The notes under the pieces are model-generated. The model searched no databases. It saw only the letters and a list, made by a program, of their open reading frames with translations, and was not told the DNA's origin. Of a DNA stretch of 64,000 nt, positions 12,618 through 23,460 are shown piece by piece. The DNA comes from Sclerodactyla briareus. Lineage: Eukaryota > Echinodermata > Holothuroidea > Dendrochirotida > Sclerodactylidae. The stretch is from the NCBI GenBank assembly GCA_026419785.1, contig JAODTK010000965.1, positions 434,001-498,000 on the forward strand, read 5' to 3'. Every line of letters begins with the position of its first letter. The stretch's first letter is position 1. Both the position numbers and the translations under genes were made by a program.

Positions 12618-12643
12618 CCCCCCCCCCCCCCCCCCCCCCCCCC
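12618..12643 (+). repeat. C26 homopolymer
   Basis: Uninterrupted run of about 26 C. Its true length is doubtful in any long-read assembly. Confidence 0.95.
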
Positions 12644-12867
12644 TCTTCTGCTTCTCCCGGTTCTGAAAGGGGTCAGATCCTGGAATTCACTGATCGCCTT
12701 TCGGATGGAGACGTGAAGTGGCGGTCCAGGGATCAGGTTTTGGAAATGATTACAAGATACAAACACCCCTGGCCTCAATACCACCTGAGCGTTAGTCAAG
12801 AAGGGAAGGCGAGTTATCGCCAGGTGTCATCCACAATCAATACAGCCAGGGTTTCTTCATGAGCCTC

Positions 12868-13295
12868 AAGGGCCGGTCACACTATAACGATATCGTGTCG
12901 TGCAACGATCCGATATTATTGGTTCACGCCGATTAATACCGGGCCTATTAATATGACGGCTGGAACACCCTGCCACATGGATGGAGGACTTGATGTGCTA
13001 TTTGCCAAACCATTCCAATGTGGAAAAAACCCTTCCCGGCGTTTTGATAATCACATATTTCATATTTATCGTTGAGCTCACGATTTATCGTTACGACTCT
13101 TACCATTTTTCGATATGAAGTCACTTAGGGAATGAGGTTTTTTTCGATCACTTTCGATCTTGAGAAGGTATTGTGATAATGTACTAGTATTCATGACAAT
13201 TGTTACCACACAGACCTCTTCTTCCTGGTACAGCCTGAAATCTAAAAAGATCGTGTAGCAGAACGATAGAAAATCGTTATCGGGGGACGGCCCTT
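12868..13295 (+). mobile_element. MITE, copy 1 (~430 bp), inside LRR1 intron
   Basis: Starts CAAGGGCCGGTCACACTATAACGAT and ends with the inverted form (AAAATCGTTATCGGGGGACGGCCCTT), each quoted here in two parts of under 20 bases: CAAGGGCCGG + TCACACTATAACGAT and AAAATCGTTATC + GGGGGACGGCCCTT. Interior landmarks: 'ggctggaacaccc', 'ccacatggatggaggac', 'gccaaaccattccaatg', 'gttttgataatcac', 'atcgttgagctc' and 'acaattgttaccacacagac'. All recur in the same order in reverse complement at 58488-58926, so this is a full-length mobile copy. It carries no coding sequence and is non-autonomous. Flanking TCAA/TTAT could be a decayed TTAA target duplication. Confidence 0.8.
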
Positions 13296-14199
13296 ATTGG
13301 AATCCTGAATCAATGAAAAACAAATCAAGCTTGGTCCAACATCCCAAAGTGAAGCCGTGGGCTAAGGGACTTTATTTGTCTTACCCGATTCAAATTTTTC
13401 TCAGTAAGATGTTAGATTAATTGAATATGTATCAAAAATCTATGAGGCTATAGGAAGCAATAGCCAAGGAGCACCACAGCACAATTCCAAGAAATTATGG
13501 TGCTCTTTGTACAAGATGCATTTTGCAAAACAAAATAGCTCTAGTCGTTCCAATGATGATGTCTGAACTTAGGCTCAAAGATGAGGTAAATACATTTTTA
13601 CCAAGAAGGATGGACTATTTAAGGGGTAAAATAGGCAAATATATGGACAGACAGAGATAGGTACAGTTAGATACACCATAGCAGAGCTGTTTTGTGCTAT
13701 TATAAAATCTCTACATTTCACTACACTCTCGGCTAAGTTAGCAAGTTTCAATACAGTCATAGGTTCCTCAGTTAATAATAACTAATATTTTTAATAATAA
13801 CTTAAGCAATACCCCAGCATAGTCTTGGTCAATGCCCATAACCTTCTAGAAGAGCAAACTGGCTCTTTCATCCCATTACTGCTCATGTAAACAACTCTGA
13901 TGTGCTAAGATTCAATGGAAGCCTCAAAGGCACAAAGGGCAAGTAATAAATAAAGTTTACTAGTCTCGTCTAAGTGTGGACCACTAATGATCTCTGGTGA
14001 AATTAACTAGAAACTTTTAAAGGAAATTAGCATGCCCAAGGACATCAGATGAAAGGATTCATCTTTTTCAGTTTCATGTTTTACAATTTCACACATAAAG
14101 GCTCCGAGTGACCTGTAATGATGTTTTACCCTGAACTCATCTGTGGGAATTTTGCAGTTTTTCAGATAATAGCTAAGTTTCCCCCCTCCTTCAATTACT
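13296..14199. other. LRR1 intron, unique-looking
   Basis: AT-rich sequence with no exon, satellite or mobile element that I can define. Confidence 0.4.
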
Positions 14200-15440
14200 T
14201 TTAACCTGAAAATCCCTCATCACTGGTACCATTAGCCTGTGATAACAATGTCCAAGTAATATAGTAATCCAACCTAATCTGCAGGGGAAGGAACATTTTG
14301 CATAAATCTGCAGTCATTCCCTGACTTATCATGCCTCTTCAAGGACCTTGAACCTTAATCCCTGAACACCCTAAAGGTAACACCAGTCCATGATCCATGA
14401 GCAATTATCATGGAAATAAAACACATATGTAGGAAAACAAGCATTTTGCCGATTGTCAGTCTTTCAACATAATAGCTTGTTATGACCTTCAATGACCTTT
14501 GACCTAAATCCCTGAACACTTCTTGTGGGTAGCACAAGTCCATGATAACACTGACCGCTTACCACAAAAGCTGACCTAATTTGTAGAAGAAGAATCATTT
14601 TGCAGATTTTCACACATTGGCCAATACTACCCCTTATGTATGTTAGGCCCCAGCCTAGAAAAGGATGGGTCAATAAGCATGTGTCCAGTTTGGTCAACGT
14701 CAGTCAAGTAAGAAACATTTGAGAGCCAAAAAAGCAGAGGTTTACGGACTGGATGGACGGATGGGTATTTAGGGATACCATACAAACCTATTTTAGAGTT
14801 GCACTGCTTTCAGATGCATCCGAATGCAAACACAATAGCACTCATCCCAATGCATTTGGGCATTCCAATGCTCCCAGATTACAATTCATTCAAAAGGTGC
14901 TCGGACAATAGACAGCCCCTGGACTCCATGTTCAGTAGTGACAGCACTACAGTGGACCTATTGATAGTGTTTTAATCTAGATGCATCCAGATGGGATGCA
15001 GTGAAATGCCAAATTGGGTTTGTACAGTGTCCCCTAGGCTGATTTCAATCAGATTTTATGTTTATACCCATGTTTTACTCAATTGACCACCAGATGAACT
15101 GAAATCCCGAAAATTCCTGCACAAAACATTGACCATTGGTACTACTGACTATACTAATCACGTAAATGCAACTCAATTTGTAGGATGAAGCGCTTTCTTA
15201 ATTTGACCAGAGAAAACTGCCTAAAGGACTGATAGCTAGATCACCTTTGACCTTAAACCCTGAGTGCACCTAATTTAATACTCATTAGTTACTGATAATA
15301 CTGACCAATTTTTATGATCATCCGATTTGAAATGTACAAAAGTATAAAGATAGCCACCACTGCTGATCCCAAATTACCTTTGACCCAACTTTCTATACCC
15401 CCTGGATGCTCCTTCAGTGAACATTGGCTAAGTCTCATCA
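14200..15440. repeat. Degenerate ~150 bp tandem repeat array in LRR1 intron
   Basis: Units share 'tgacctttgaccttaaatccctgaacac', quoted as TGACCTTTGACCT then AAATCCCTGAACAC, followed by 'taccactggtccatgataacactgacc', quoted as GGTA.CAC..GTCCATGAT and AACACTGACC. They end with 'atttgtaggagaa.cattttgc'. Clear units begin near 14345 and 14490, with weaker ones near 14205, 15095, 15243 and 15390. Confidence 0.6.
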
Positions 15441-15550
15441 TGATCCACCAAGCACCATAGGAGTAACAATTCTGACAGACGGCTGGACAGAGAGAAGGAT
15501 GGATGGGCGGAACAGATAGATATCCAGGATGACAACATATATTCACTAAC

Positions 15551-16284
15551 CTGTACTTGATGACAGCTTGACCAGCAACTTCCAGCAGTGAGGGAAAATG
15601 TGTGGCCATTCCTGGAGATTTGATCATCAGTGATAAAGTGGGTTTCAGTTGCAGTCGATCTCATCCAATCTCAAGTTGGCAAAGGATGATGGTATTGAAT
15701 TCAGAGAATTGTTCGCAAGATTCAGGTACTTAAGGGAGTTCACACAGCCAGCACTGTTATGGCACCGAACACAAGCTTGTTTCCTCTCCCGCCAAGTTGA
15801 CCCGAACCAGTTGCTTAATCGGTCAAAGATCTGGCGCGGGACACCCTCAAGGCGTTCTCCGAATGTCCAAGGATGGAATGGTCATCGAAAGGCTGCTCCC
15901 AACGAAAGACTTAGGGATGAACCTCAGTTTGTTGTTTGAGAGGTTTAGCTCAGAGAGCAGCAGATCTTGCCCCACGATTCTGGCCAGTCCTCTATCGCGT
16001 TGCAGCTGAGGTCTTAGCCGCTCGGTTGACGAAGGGTCAGCATCCTTAGAGTCAAAACGACGGTAGCCGGCAGTTCAAGGACCTCCAGAATCTCGAGAGA
16101 CTTGGGGAAGCTGGTTGTGATTGGGTAGTCTTTCCTGTCATGGATGCAGAGCTTTTGTCTTTGGCTTCTCAACCTGTTTGATGGTGGCCGGGGTCAGTGT
16201 CGTCAGGTGGGAGGGCTTCAGCTCCTTGTTTTGATGACCAAGCTTGAGGGCTGTCAGGAAATTCTTCAGTTGGAGAGGGTCTGC
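15551..16284 (-). CDS. LRR1: LRR1 (CUL2 receptor), main leucine-rich-repeat exon, frame-disrupted
   Basis: On the minus strand, acceptor ttttgcag (to 16285) opens ADPLQLKNFLTALKLGHQ, matching human SLKGFLSAMRLAHR. Then come HLTTLTPATIK (human STLTPVKT), DRKDYPITTSFPKSLEIL (human SKKDYPLSKNFPYSLEHL) and LRMLTLRQ (human MRMLCLKS). A series of leucine-rich repeats follows: DLSCNAIEDWPESWGKI, ELNLSNNKLRFIPKSF, SLDI, SLKYLNLANNSLNSIPSSF. It ends with FPSLLEVAGQAVIKY before donor AG|GTTAGT (GT at 15549-15550). The frame breaks several times: an extra A in an A-run at 16153-16156, an in-frame TAA at 16014-16016 where a Leu of the LxLDLS motif is expected, and shifts before ELNLSNN and after SLDI. 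LRR1 is the substrate-recognition subunit of CUL2 that binds terminated CMG helicase. Identity is sure; whether it is a live gene with assembly errors or a pseudogene is not. Confidence 0.85.
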
Positions 16285-18249
16285 CTGCAAAATTGGAGTA
16301 GAAACGAAACGCGGCTATTTCAGGAATTAGATGGTTTCCTGCAGGAAATTCGAAGCAATGAAGGATTGATAATGGATGACAAGATGTATTAAGATCATAC
16401 TGAGATTAGGTTACTTAAAAGAACCGCAGATTGTGAACAACTTACATTTAACTGGTCACCTAAAAATTATGGAAAGTCTGTAACTTATTTTTATCCCTGA
16501 CCCCAGTGTTGTGGTGGACATTGGCATAAACTTGCTGAATAAGTATCCCCACTTGATGCTGAACTGTCATGCCATGAATAAGCCTACCTGATTGAAATCA
16601 GTCCCTTCTCCTAAAGTCGGCATGAATAACCACACCAATGCTGATTACCTGATTAACCCTTTTTGGGTTTAATCCATGCTCGAAAGATATTTTGAAATTT
16701 AGTCCCTTCGGTCTTCCCAGTGACTGGGTGTCCATGATTTACCGGTGTTTAAAATGTTACTTTTTTGCAAAATACTAACCCTCGCCGCTGAATTTTAGGC
16801 AATTGGAGCTACCTGCTTCCAACCCATAGCTACCTGACTGTCGCGGAAAGGGCAAATCCTTCACGTCAACCTTTTTCCTGGTCTGTCCTGGCCATAGTGG
16901 AAATTTCTTTACCATCACAATTGGTCTTTCGTGTGAATAAATAGAAAACAAAAAAGAATAACTTTCAATGGCATACTAATTCCCCGACACGGTACCACAG
17001 TAGGGAGGGCCTAGCTACTGAACTTGCTATGAATGTTGTACAGGTACCTACTTAGCCTAGATCATAAAAGTGACGACCTGAAGACACGGGGGGGGGTGCC
17101 AAAAACCATGACTAAATCTTTTGTGCACTGTGTTTTGTATCAACCCATCTACATGCCTGTTCCATTATTTCATGATTTTTAGATGTTTTCAGATTGCGAT
17201 TGTAAACGTTATTTTACAGTGAATTTGGTCCCATTGTCTGAAACAATGATATTAGTATGCATACATTGTGCGCTGAAGTACTGAGAAATTGTGACTGTTT
17301 AAAAAACAGTGGAAACTTTGCTATTCCTGTTGTGGAAACCACTCAAACCAGTGCAGAAAAGTGTAAAATACCTGACACTTGTATAGTTGTATCGCAATTT
17401 GGGCGACCGAAATTGTTTGGTATTGTGGTGATGCTTACATATGTGGTTGGCGAGATATGCGGCTCCGTAATACTGTCCTTTTAAAAATACAGACTACAGA
17501 TTACGGTAGCCCGACGGGCATTCCGCAACTGAAATCCAGTGAGCAGGGGCACGAAGGGGAAGCCCCAGGCTACCGGTGCATAGGATTTTCGGAGCACTGG
17601 GTTAATCTCTAGTTTATCTGCAGGATCATCCAACAATTAGTAACCAACTTGCCATAATTTGTGAGAATGTATAAATCTGCTGCCCGTGGCTGTTCTCGGG
17701 CTGGAATATGACCTGGTTTAGGTACAGTCTAATCAAGTAACCAAGCTGCTATCTGTTACACAAGCAGTCTGTTTCCTGCAGATGGCCCCCAATTTGAGTG
17801 CAGCTTACCTGAACAACTGAACTTAGGAACACACATCTGAACACCATCAAACTATATCCTCACAAACTTACTCCAAGGTTTGCACAGGGTGCCACAGGTT
17901 CATGGATCTATGAATGAGCTATGCCGGCATAGGACGAACCTATACAGGGCCTGAAAGGGTGCAGACCTGGATACTGCACTTTTTGTCAGCTGCTAATCCC
18001 CCACCAGATAAACAGACAAGGCTGTGCCACATAGGCAGTACCTCAATGGGGGATGGGAGCATCACACACAGAAGGCGTAAGCTTTTTCCAGGTCCCACTC
18101 CATGTGTGAACACACAGCAAGAAGACAAAACAGGAACATTTTAGTTATTTGAACATAAATGCTCTGGGTAGTCAGTCGAGTTTGATGATATATGGCGAAC
18201 CCACTCTGTAACTTTGCTCCCAATGGCAAATTTTCATTCAAACACATAC
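16285..18249. other. LRR1 intron
   Basis: Intron between the main LRR exon and the upstream exon. It contains a G-run near 17090 and no recognised mobile element. Open frames such as 17257-17612 show no family features. Confidence 0.5.
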
Positions 18250-18342
18250 CTAATGACAGAGGTCCTGTGTGGCTCCTTGATTCTGATAAGTGGCTTCCCT
18301 TCATTGATGAACTTTGTGAAGAGGGCTCTATATTCTCCTCAG
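18250..18342 (-). CDS. LRR1: LRR1 (CUL2 receptor), upstream exon, frame-disrupted
   Basis: On the minus strand, acceptor tcttctgtccacag (to 18343) precedes CTGAGGAGAATATAGAG, which reads L-R-x-N-I-E with one missing G. Then ALFTKFINEGKPLIRIKEPH is followed by RTSVIR and the donor AG|GTATGT (GT at 18248-18249). Human LRR1 has LRENIEQFFTKFVDEGKATV and RLKEPPVDICLSK here, so order and spacing fit. Joining to the exon at 16284 gives IKEP...VIR-ADPLQLKNFL, matching LKEP...LSKAISSSLKGFL. Two single-base losses (a G in GAGGGAG and a G before CCCTC) are needed to keep the frame. This is the N-terminal, non-LRR domain of the receptor. On the plus strand the same stretch is an open frame (18192-18527) that is only a shadow. 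Confidence 0.8.
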
Positions 18343-19391
18343 CTGTGGACAGAAGAGATCAACGAACAGTCAGACTGGCTCAATTGGTGTCGAGAATAAA
18401 ACAAAAAACTGCGACCAATTTTCCAACATTGCCGGACAACTGCCAAAATGTAGAGAGAAGGATTTCCATTGCTGTGTTTCCATTTTCAGGGGGTGATGAC
18501 TTGTATATATACATAGACAAAACTTAGTTTGCCAGAAAGCTAAGGCAAAATAAAAATAATTTCATGTTTAGAGTCCCCGCACGCCTCCTTTTTTGGAGGG
18601 ATTCTGATTTTTTTTCTTCATTCAGGCATTCCTTTATTTTAAAGAAATTTGAGAGTCTAACTCCATGGAACAGTTGCTTGACCGAGAAAACAATTGAAGC
18701 CTGGTTTAGGTGAGTAGACCCTGTGGAACATAAAAATGAAAAGGAAAAAAAAGAGCCCGCATCCTCGATGAAGGCAAGTGGCAAAACCATTGCTTCGAAC
18801 CTGCTTCTTTTCTTTTTTTCAAACCGTCTCTGTTGCATTTTATTTAGAAAATGGTTAGTTGCAATTTATGGTACTGAATGGCTAGTAGTTTAGTTTGAGC
18901 TACATGTGGGACACCCATATGGATATAAACATCTTGACAAAGCAATGGTCGGGTCGCAAAAAAAAAAAGAAAGAAAAAAAAAGGGGACAGCCTCATCCTC
19001 CATTACCGGGACGCTAAAACAGTTTCATTTTTACTTGGCCTAACACAAGTGCCAGACCAGGGGTGAGTTAGGCTGGGTGCAAGGCTTCTTTGGCACTCCA
19101 GGAGCCGCCGTTTGTCTGGATACATATACCAAATTACTCACTTCTCACCCCTCTCAAAATACACCTGGTCCTATTCTCACTATAATCCACTCTTGGTCCA
19201 GACCAACATTACATAGAGCCCAAGTACATTTTTCGCAAGGTTGAGGCCACTGCTGGTGATTCAGCCCTAGGGTCTGGCAAGGGATAATAACAATCACTTT
19301 CAGCAAGATTGACGGCCTGGAAGCGGGATAAAATTGCAGTATGGGTATGTATAGATAACGGCACTTGCTGAATGTGAAGGGGTGAGGACGA

Positions 19392-19426
19392 GGGGGGGGG
19401 GGGGGGGGGGGGGGGTAGGGGGGGGG
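19392..19426 (+). repeat. G24 homopolymer plus G-rich tail
   Basis: About 24 G, then TA, then nine more G. This is one of many long G/C runs in the window. Confidence 0.95.
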
Positions 19427-20509
19427 AGTAATGAAGCTTCCATTTGCTTATCAGAAATCCATTATGAAATATGAATATTCCACTTCACAGGGTTTCTATA
19501 GGAAGATATGAGAAAATTTTTTAACAGGTATGTCATAGAACAATCGATAGTGTTTTGTAGGGTAGGCTTCAAAAGAGCAGGCTTATTTTTAATTATGACT
19601 CTGCAGAAATCTGATAAATATGGCACTATTTACAGTTACAGCTGATGCTTTGGCCACACAGTATTGACACATTTACCTTATACTGGGAACCTCGCGATCA
19701 TTGGCATTAAACAACATCAGGAAACAAGATCCCGGTAGACCCCGTGCATGGCTTCCTACCAAGGCCAGAGATGTCCTCACTGAGCGGCTCTTGCCCGGAC
19801 CCAATGATTAGGGCAGAAACGGTTGACAACATCGACATCACAGGATATACGCATCGTTGCATCCAGCCCTTGATTACGAACAATGGCGCTCGAATCAGAG
19901 GGGAAAAAGTGGAAGTGGTGAGAGCTGCACAAGATATGATAAAAGTGGAAAAACTGTATGATTGAAAAAAGGTGTCGGTGAATATAATGCATCGGCAATT
20001 GATCCCACATGTTATGATGTTAATACTACCAGATTCCCCTAAATTTTTTGTTTTTTTTTTTTTTCCCACCGGGGCGCTTGCAAAAAAATAGCGAAGAGGG
20101 CGCTATTTTAGAGTAAACACAACTACACTGCACGATCAGTGCAAGTTCAACATGCAATTCTGCATATCCTCAGTGATTCAGGGATGGATGGCTCACTCAC
20201 TGGCTACTGTACGAAACACGTGCACAACAGCAGCAACAGCGGCTGTATTCAGCTGTCTGCCATTGATGGGTACATTGCACGGCCTTCCAGCGGTTTTGTT
20301 GACACACCTTGCCCCATCACAAGGATCATTGCTTCTGCAGCGGGCCACGGATTCCACATGTAGAGAACATTGATAAATCACTACCAACTAGAGTGCAGGA
20401 TCAACACTCTTGTATCTGAACAACGTATGTAATAGTGTTCACCAAAATGACCCGCGTCAAAAACAAGAGGGTCTGTCTACTCCCCACAAGGGACGGGCAC
20501 AAACCAAAT

Positions 20510-20660
20510 TTCTGTTTGACCAAACAGCATTTGGATTTGTGTTTACACGGTTTTCACTTTGACTTCTGTGACACGGACCTAAAGCAAAATGGAGCATGAT
20601 TCATACAACATATGAAGTATCCTGAGCTGATCCATCCAGGTCGAGTTCTGGAGTCACAAG
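20510..20660 (+). repeat. Isolated copy of the ~275 bp repeat family
   Basis: 'actttgacttctgtgacacggacctaaagc' followed by 'gagctgatccatccagg' and 'tcgagttctggagtcacaagc' has the order of the family at 3580-4660. Confidence 0.45.
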
Positions 20661-21739
20661 CCGGCGTCACATACTGTACCCACATATGCAATGTCATGCT
20701 GCATAAAATTCCAGTCAGGCACTTGTCAAGGAATCAAAAGGGACTATGCAATTTAATATGGGGGCAGCAGAGAGCAAAGTCAGCAAACCCAGTGCCTTAA
20801 TGGTAATCAATGAAGAACAAGAGGCAAACGCTAAAAAACAAGCCAGGGTGATGTTGTGAATGTGATAACAGCACTGGGAGCTGTAAGGGTCAAAACGTTG
20901 ACCACTGTAACCCTTAGCCTTTCAACTATAAACAAAAACAAGCATGACATTGTGAATAAAATTCCATTCGTTGATGGGAGCATGGGATGACTGATCTTCA
21001 AGTACCAATAAGAGATCTGTCAGCTGGCTATGTGCACTTGAAGTATATAGTTCAAATGAATGAAAAACGAAATAGTTCATGCCCCTCACAAAATATAAAA
21101 TAATAATAATTTGGGAACTCGCAAATGGAGTGAAAAACAACATGTGCCTGCTGTTTCTCAGTTTACCAACTGACAAGTTATAACAAGTTCAACATTAAAG
21201 GAAGGGCGACAGCAACCGTTACCCAGTACGTGGTCACATCTGACGGCCTAATATTATTGGCGGATTGCAGAAAAAACTGTTCGAGGACAAATGAGCAACG
21301 TAGCAGGAAAGAGAGCTCATTTTTCATCATGGCCAATTTATTTAGGCCATTGCAGAAGGAAGGGACCACAGAAGGTGGTGGCTGACATCCGAATCAGAAA
21401 GCCAGAAGGCTTTAGTGATTGCTGGACTCATTTCCTAATCGGCATGAACATATGGTAGGCTGCGATAAGGCGATCAGAAAAATGGCTTCATTTGAGTTGG
21501 AAAAATTCAATCAGATTGTGCCATTTTAGGCTAGGCCTAGTGAGGTAGAATTTGCCCATCGTACCCCCAAAAATTCAGAGGTGGTGGAAATACACACACA
21601 ATGAGTGAAATATCATAATTTTCATGGCTGATCCAATTTCACGCTAACACAAAGGCCCCCATTCTATGAGTGCTGCACGTGCCCGCTATCGGGTATGAAC
21701 CATGCTCATGTGAGCCAACAGGCTAGTCAGTATAACTCG

Positions 21740-21950
21740 CACAGCAGGGCTTGGGGGCAGGCTATACAGGCCTAAGTGTCCCAACAGACTATCAGGTCAC
21801 CCGCCCTAACGGCTGATCCCTGTCAGCCCAGCCCTAGTGTCAGTAGGCCTAGCCTAGCCTCACTAGCCTGGGCTTAGTACCTGTACTGAAACTGAAAGCC
21901 TAGCCTATGGCCCCATGTGACTGAGTATGTCACATAGGCCTAGTCAGTAT
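21740..21950. repeat. GGCCTAG/TAGCCTAG-rich tract
   Basis: Dense short words: 'aggcctaag', 'taggcctagcctagcct', 'cactagcctgggct', 'aagcctagcctatgg' and 'ataggcctagtcag'. TAGGCCTA words also occur singly at 34845 and 39846. I recall this word as common in ambulacrarian genomes, which is only weak taxonomic evidence. Confidence 0.5.
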
Positions 21951-22131
21951 GTTGTGGGACGCAGGTTAGCGACGAATGGTGGAAGGATGGCGTCATAAAC
22001 GTCAATTCATGGTTAGTATCGGATTAATTCTTCTTCGAAAATATTACATACCCCATTTTCACTGATTAGTATCGGTCCTCTTTCGAACCTTCGACACATC
22101 ACCGGTCCGCAAAAGATAGATTGAAATTTAC

Positions 22132-22187
22132 CTAAGCAGCACCGTGAAGCTCGTTTACACCTCAACAGCACAGTTAACTTTCGCGCG
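22132..22187 (-). CDS. LRR1: Tentative LRR1 first exon
   Basis: On the minus strand, just before a donor (CTTAG|GTAAAT, GT at 22130-22131), one frame reads K-V-N-C-A-V-E-V. That resembles the start of human LRR1 (M-K-L-H-C-E-V-E-V). After it the frame hits TAA, and the following text reads as N-E-L-H-G-A if one or two bases are shifted. No ATG stands directly before the Lys codon. The middle of the N-terminal domain is still unaccounted for between here and 18342. It may be chance similarity. Confidence 0.3.
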
Positions 22188-23089
22188 AGAGAGACCTTTA
22201 GGGTTGCAAGGATCTCATTATTATTCAAAACAATGTGTCCGTTCTCTAACAATCTTCTTATCAGTAGCTTAGTATATTTCCAATTGTAAACATTGCAACC
22301 AATAAATGTTCCGTCGGACCTACTGTCGACAGGTAGGGCCTTTCACACCGAACTTGATGTTAGGGAGCCACCCCCATACCACCACGACACTAGCTCAAGA
22401 CTAACACATACACGCCACTACTTGTATCGTCCATGGTGTTTGGAGGGGAGCACGACACATATACTAGAAATAGGTCGGTGGTGGGAGCGTGCTTTTCTCT
22501 CAATTTGACTTGTAGTATGTACGCGGTGTTACACCCCCCTGCCTTTCACCAAACAATTTTTAACTTGGGGTGTTTCATCTTGTAGAATATTTACCTCCAA
22601 GGATTTTAATATCCACTAATAGGGCGTTGGGCACGGATCTGCCGACAGCGGGCCCAGGCCTCCCGACGAACGGATGGGCCACGCCCCCCCCCCCCCCCCA
22701 TCTGCCTTCGTCGTGACGTCACCACGGTCGCCTAAAAAACCTGGGGACCGTGTAACAACAGTGTAGGTTTGTCCATCACAGAGGGCGGCGTGTTCTCAAT
22801 AATGTGGGATTGGTTCGCTGTCTCCGCCGCCGCGCGCTGGCAAGATTTTCGCGTTCCCCAAGGCAATCTGTCAACTGTGATATTGATAAGGAATAGTGTC
22901 CCCTGGCCCCCAGCTTTCTCAGAGGTCGCAGCAAATAATCGACATCGCATCCGCATCCGGGTTATCGGCTGTCCTGAGCAGCATCGCGGTATCACAACCG
23001 CGTTATAGGTGGATGTCGAACAGTGGACACGTAATTGCATCTAGAAATAACATGTTAAGGTGGGCAGATACAGGGGCGTAAATATTGGG
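22188..23089. other. No gene recognised; possible LRR1 upstream region
   Basis: Holds a C16 run (22684-22699) followed by 'gtgacgtcaccacggtcgcc' and 'aaaaacctggg', which is the distal end of the repeat family described at 23090-23343. Otherwise it is unique-looking and more CpG-containing than the flanks. Confidence 0.35.
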
Positions 23090-23343
23090 TGGGTGGGGTG
23101 GGGTGACACACCTGAGATATTGAAAATCGGCCCCGCAGCGGCGAAAAGTCGGTCTCTCTTAGCGCCAAGCCGATTCTCAAGGAACTTGAATAGCCCCGCC
23201 GAGATGGATCGTGAGCCGAAGATGCCATAAAAACTGTACAAATGGAACCCGTTGTACGGAAAGCCACCTACGGAAGGATTTCCTTCCCCCTCCCCCCACC
23301 TCGTCGTGAACGTCAACCACGGTCCCCGAAAAAAACCTGGGAA
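23090..23343. repeat. Dispersed ~255 bp repeat, copy 1
   Basis: Shares in order with 37018-37268: 'cacctgagatattgaaaatcgg', 'aaaagtcggtctctc', 'aagccgatt', 'cttgaata', 'cggaaagccacctacgga', a C-rich run, 'cgtgaacgtcaaccacggtc' and 'gaaaaaaacctgggaa'. Individual quotes are fragments. The two copies are in the same orientation. Confidence 0.7.
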
Positions 23344-23405
23344 ATGGACAAATTGGTCATAAAGAAAGTCGGTCTGCAGACAGAACATGATGACATCTCG
23401 TCGGT

Positions 23406-23460
23406 CCCAAAGAAGAAGAATAAGAAGAAGAAGAAGAAGCAGAAGAAGAAGAATAAGATA
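23406..23460 (+). repeat. (AAG)n microsatellite
   Basis: Imperfect GAA/AAG triplets with single AAT and CAG interruptions. They explain the Lys-rich and Ser/Leu-rich frames on either strand. Confidence 0.9.

Larger units (their letters stand above)
11557..12867. other. LRR1 intron, distal part
   Basis: Intron between the last two LRR1 exons. It contains a possible tRNA-derived SINE head (12385-12475) and a 26-base C-run at 12618-12643. Frames on both strands across the C-run are low-complexity artefacts. Confidence 0.5.
18343..22131. other. Probable LRR1 5' intron; repeats only
   Basis: Contains A-rich tracts (18959-18985), a G24 run (19392-19415), a copy of the ~275 bp family (20510-20660) and GGCCTAG-rich sequence (21740-21950). 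The LRR1 N-terminal segment between the tentative first exon and the exon at 18342 was not found here. Confidence 0.4.

Noticed and set aside
18192..18527. 111-codon plus-strand frame
   Set aside because: Shadow of the minus-strand LRR1 exon (18250-18342), which matches family residues and splice borders.
22013..22252. 79-codon minus frame as an independent gene
   Set aside because: Only the short stretch before the donor at 22131 resembles anything (LRR1 start), and in a different frame from this one.
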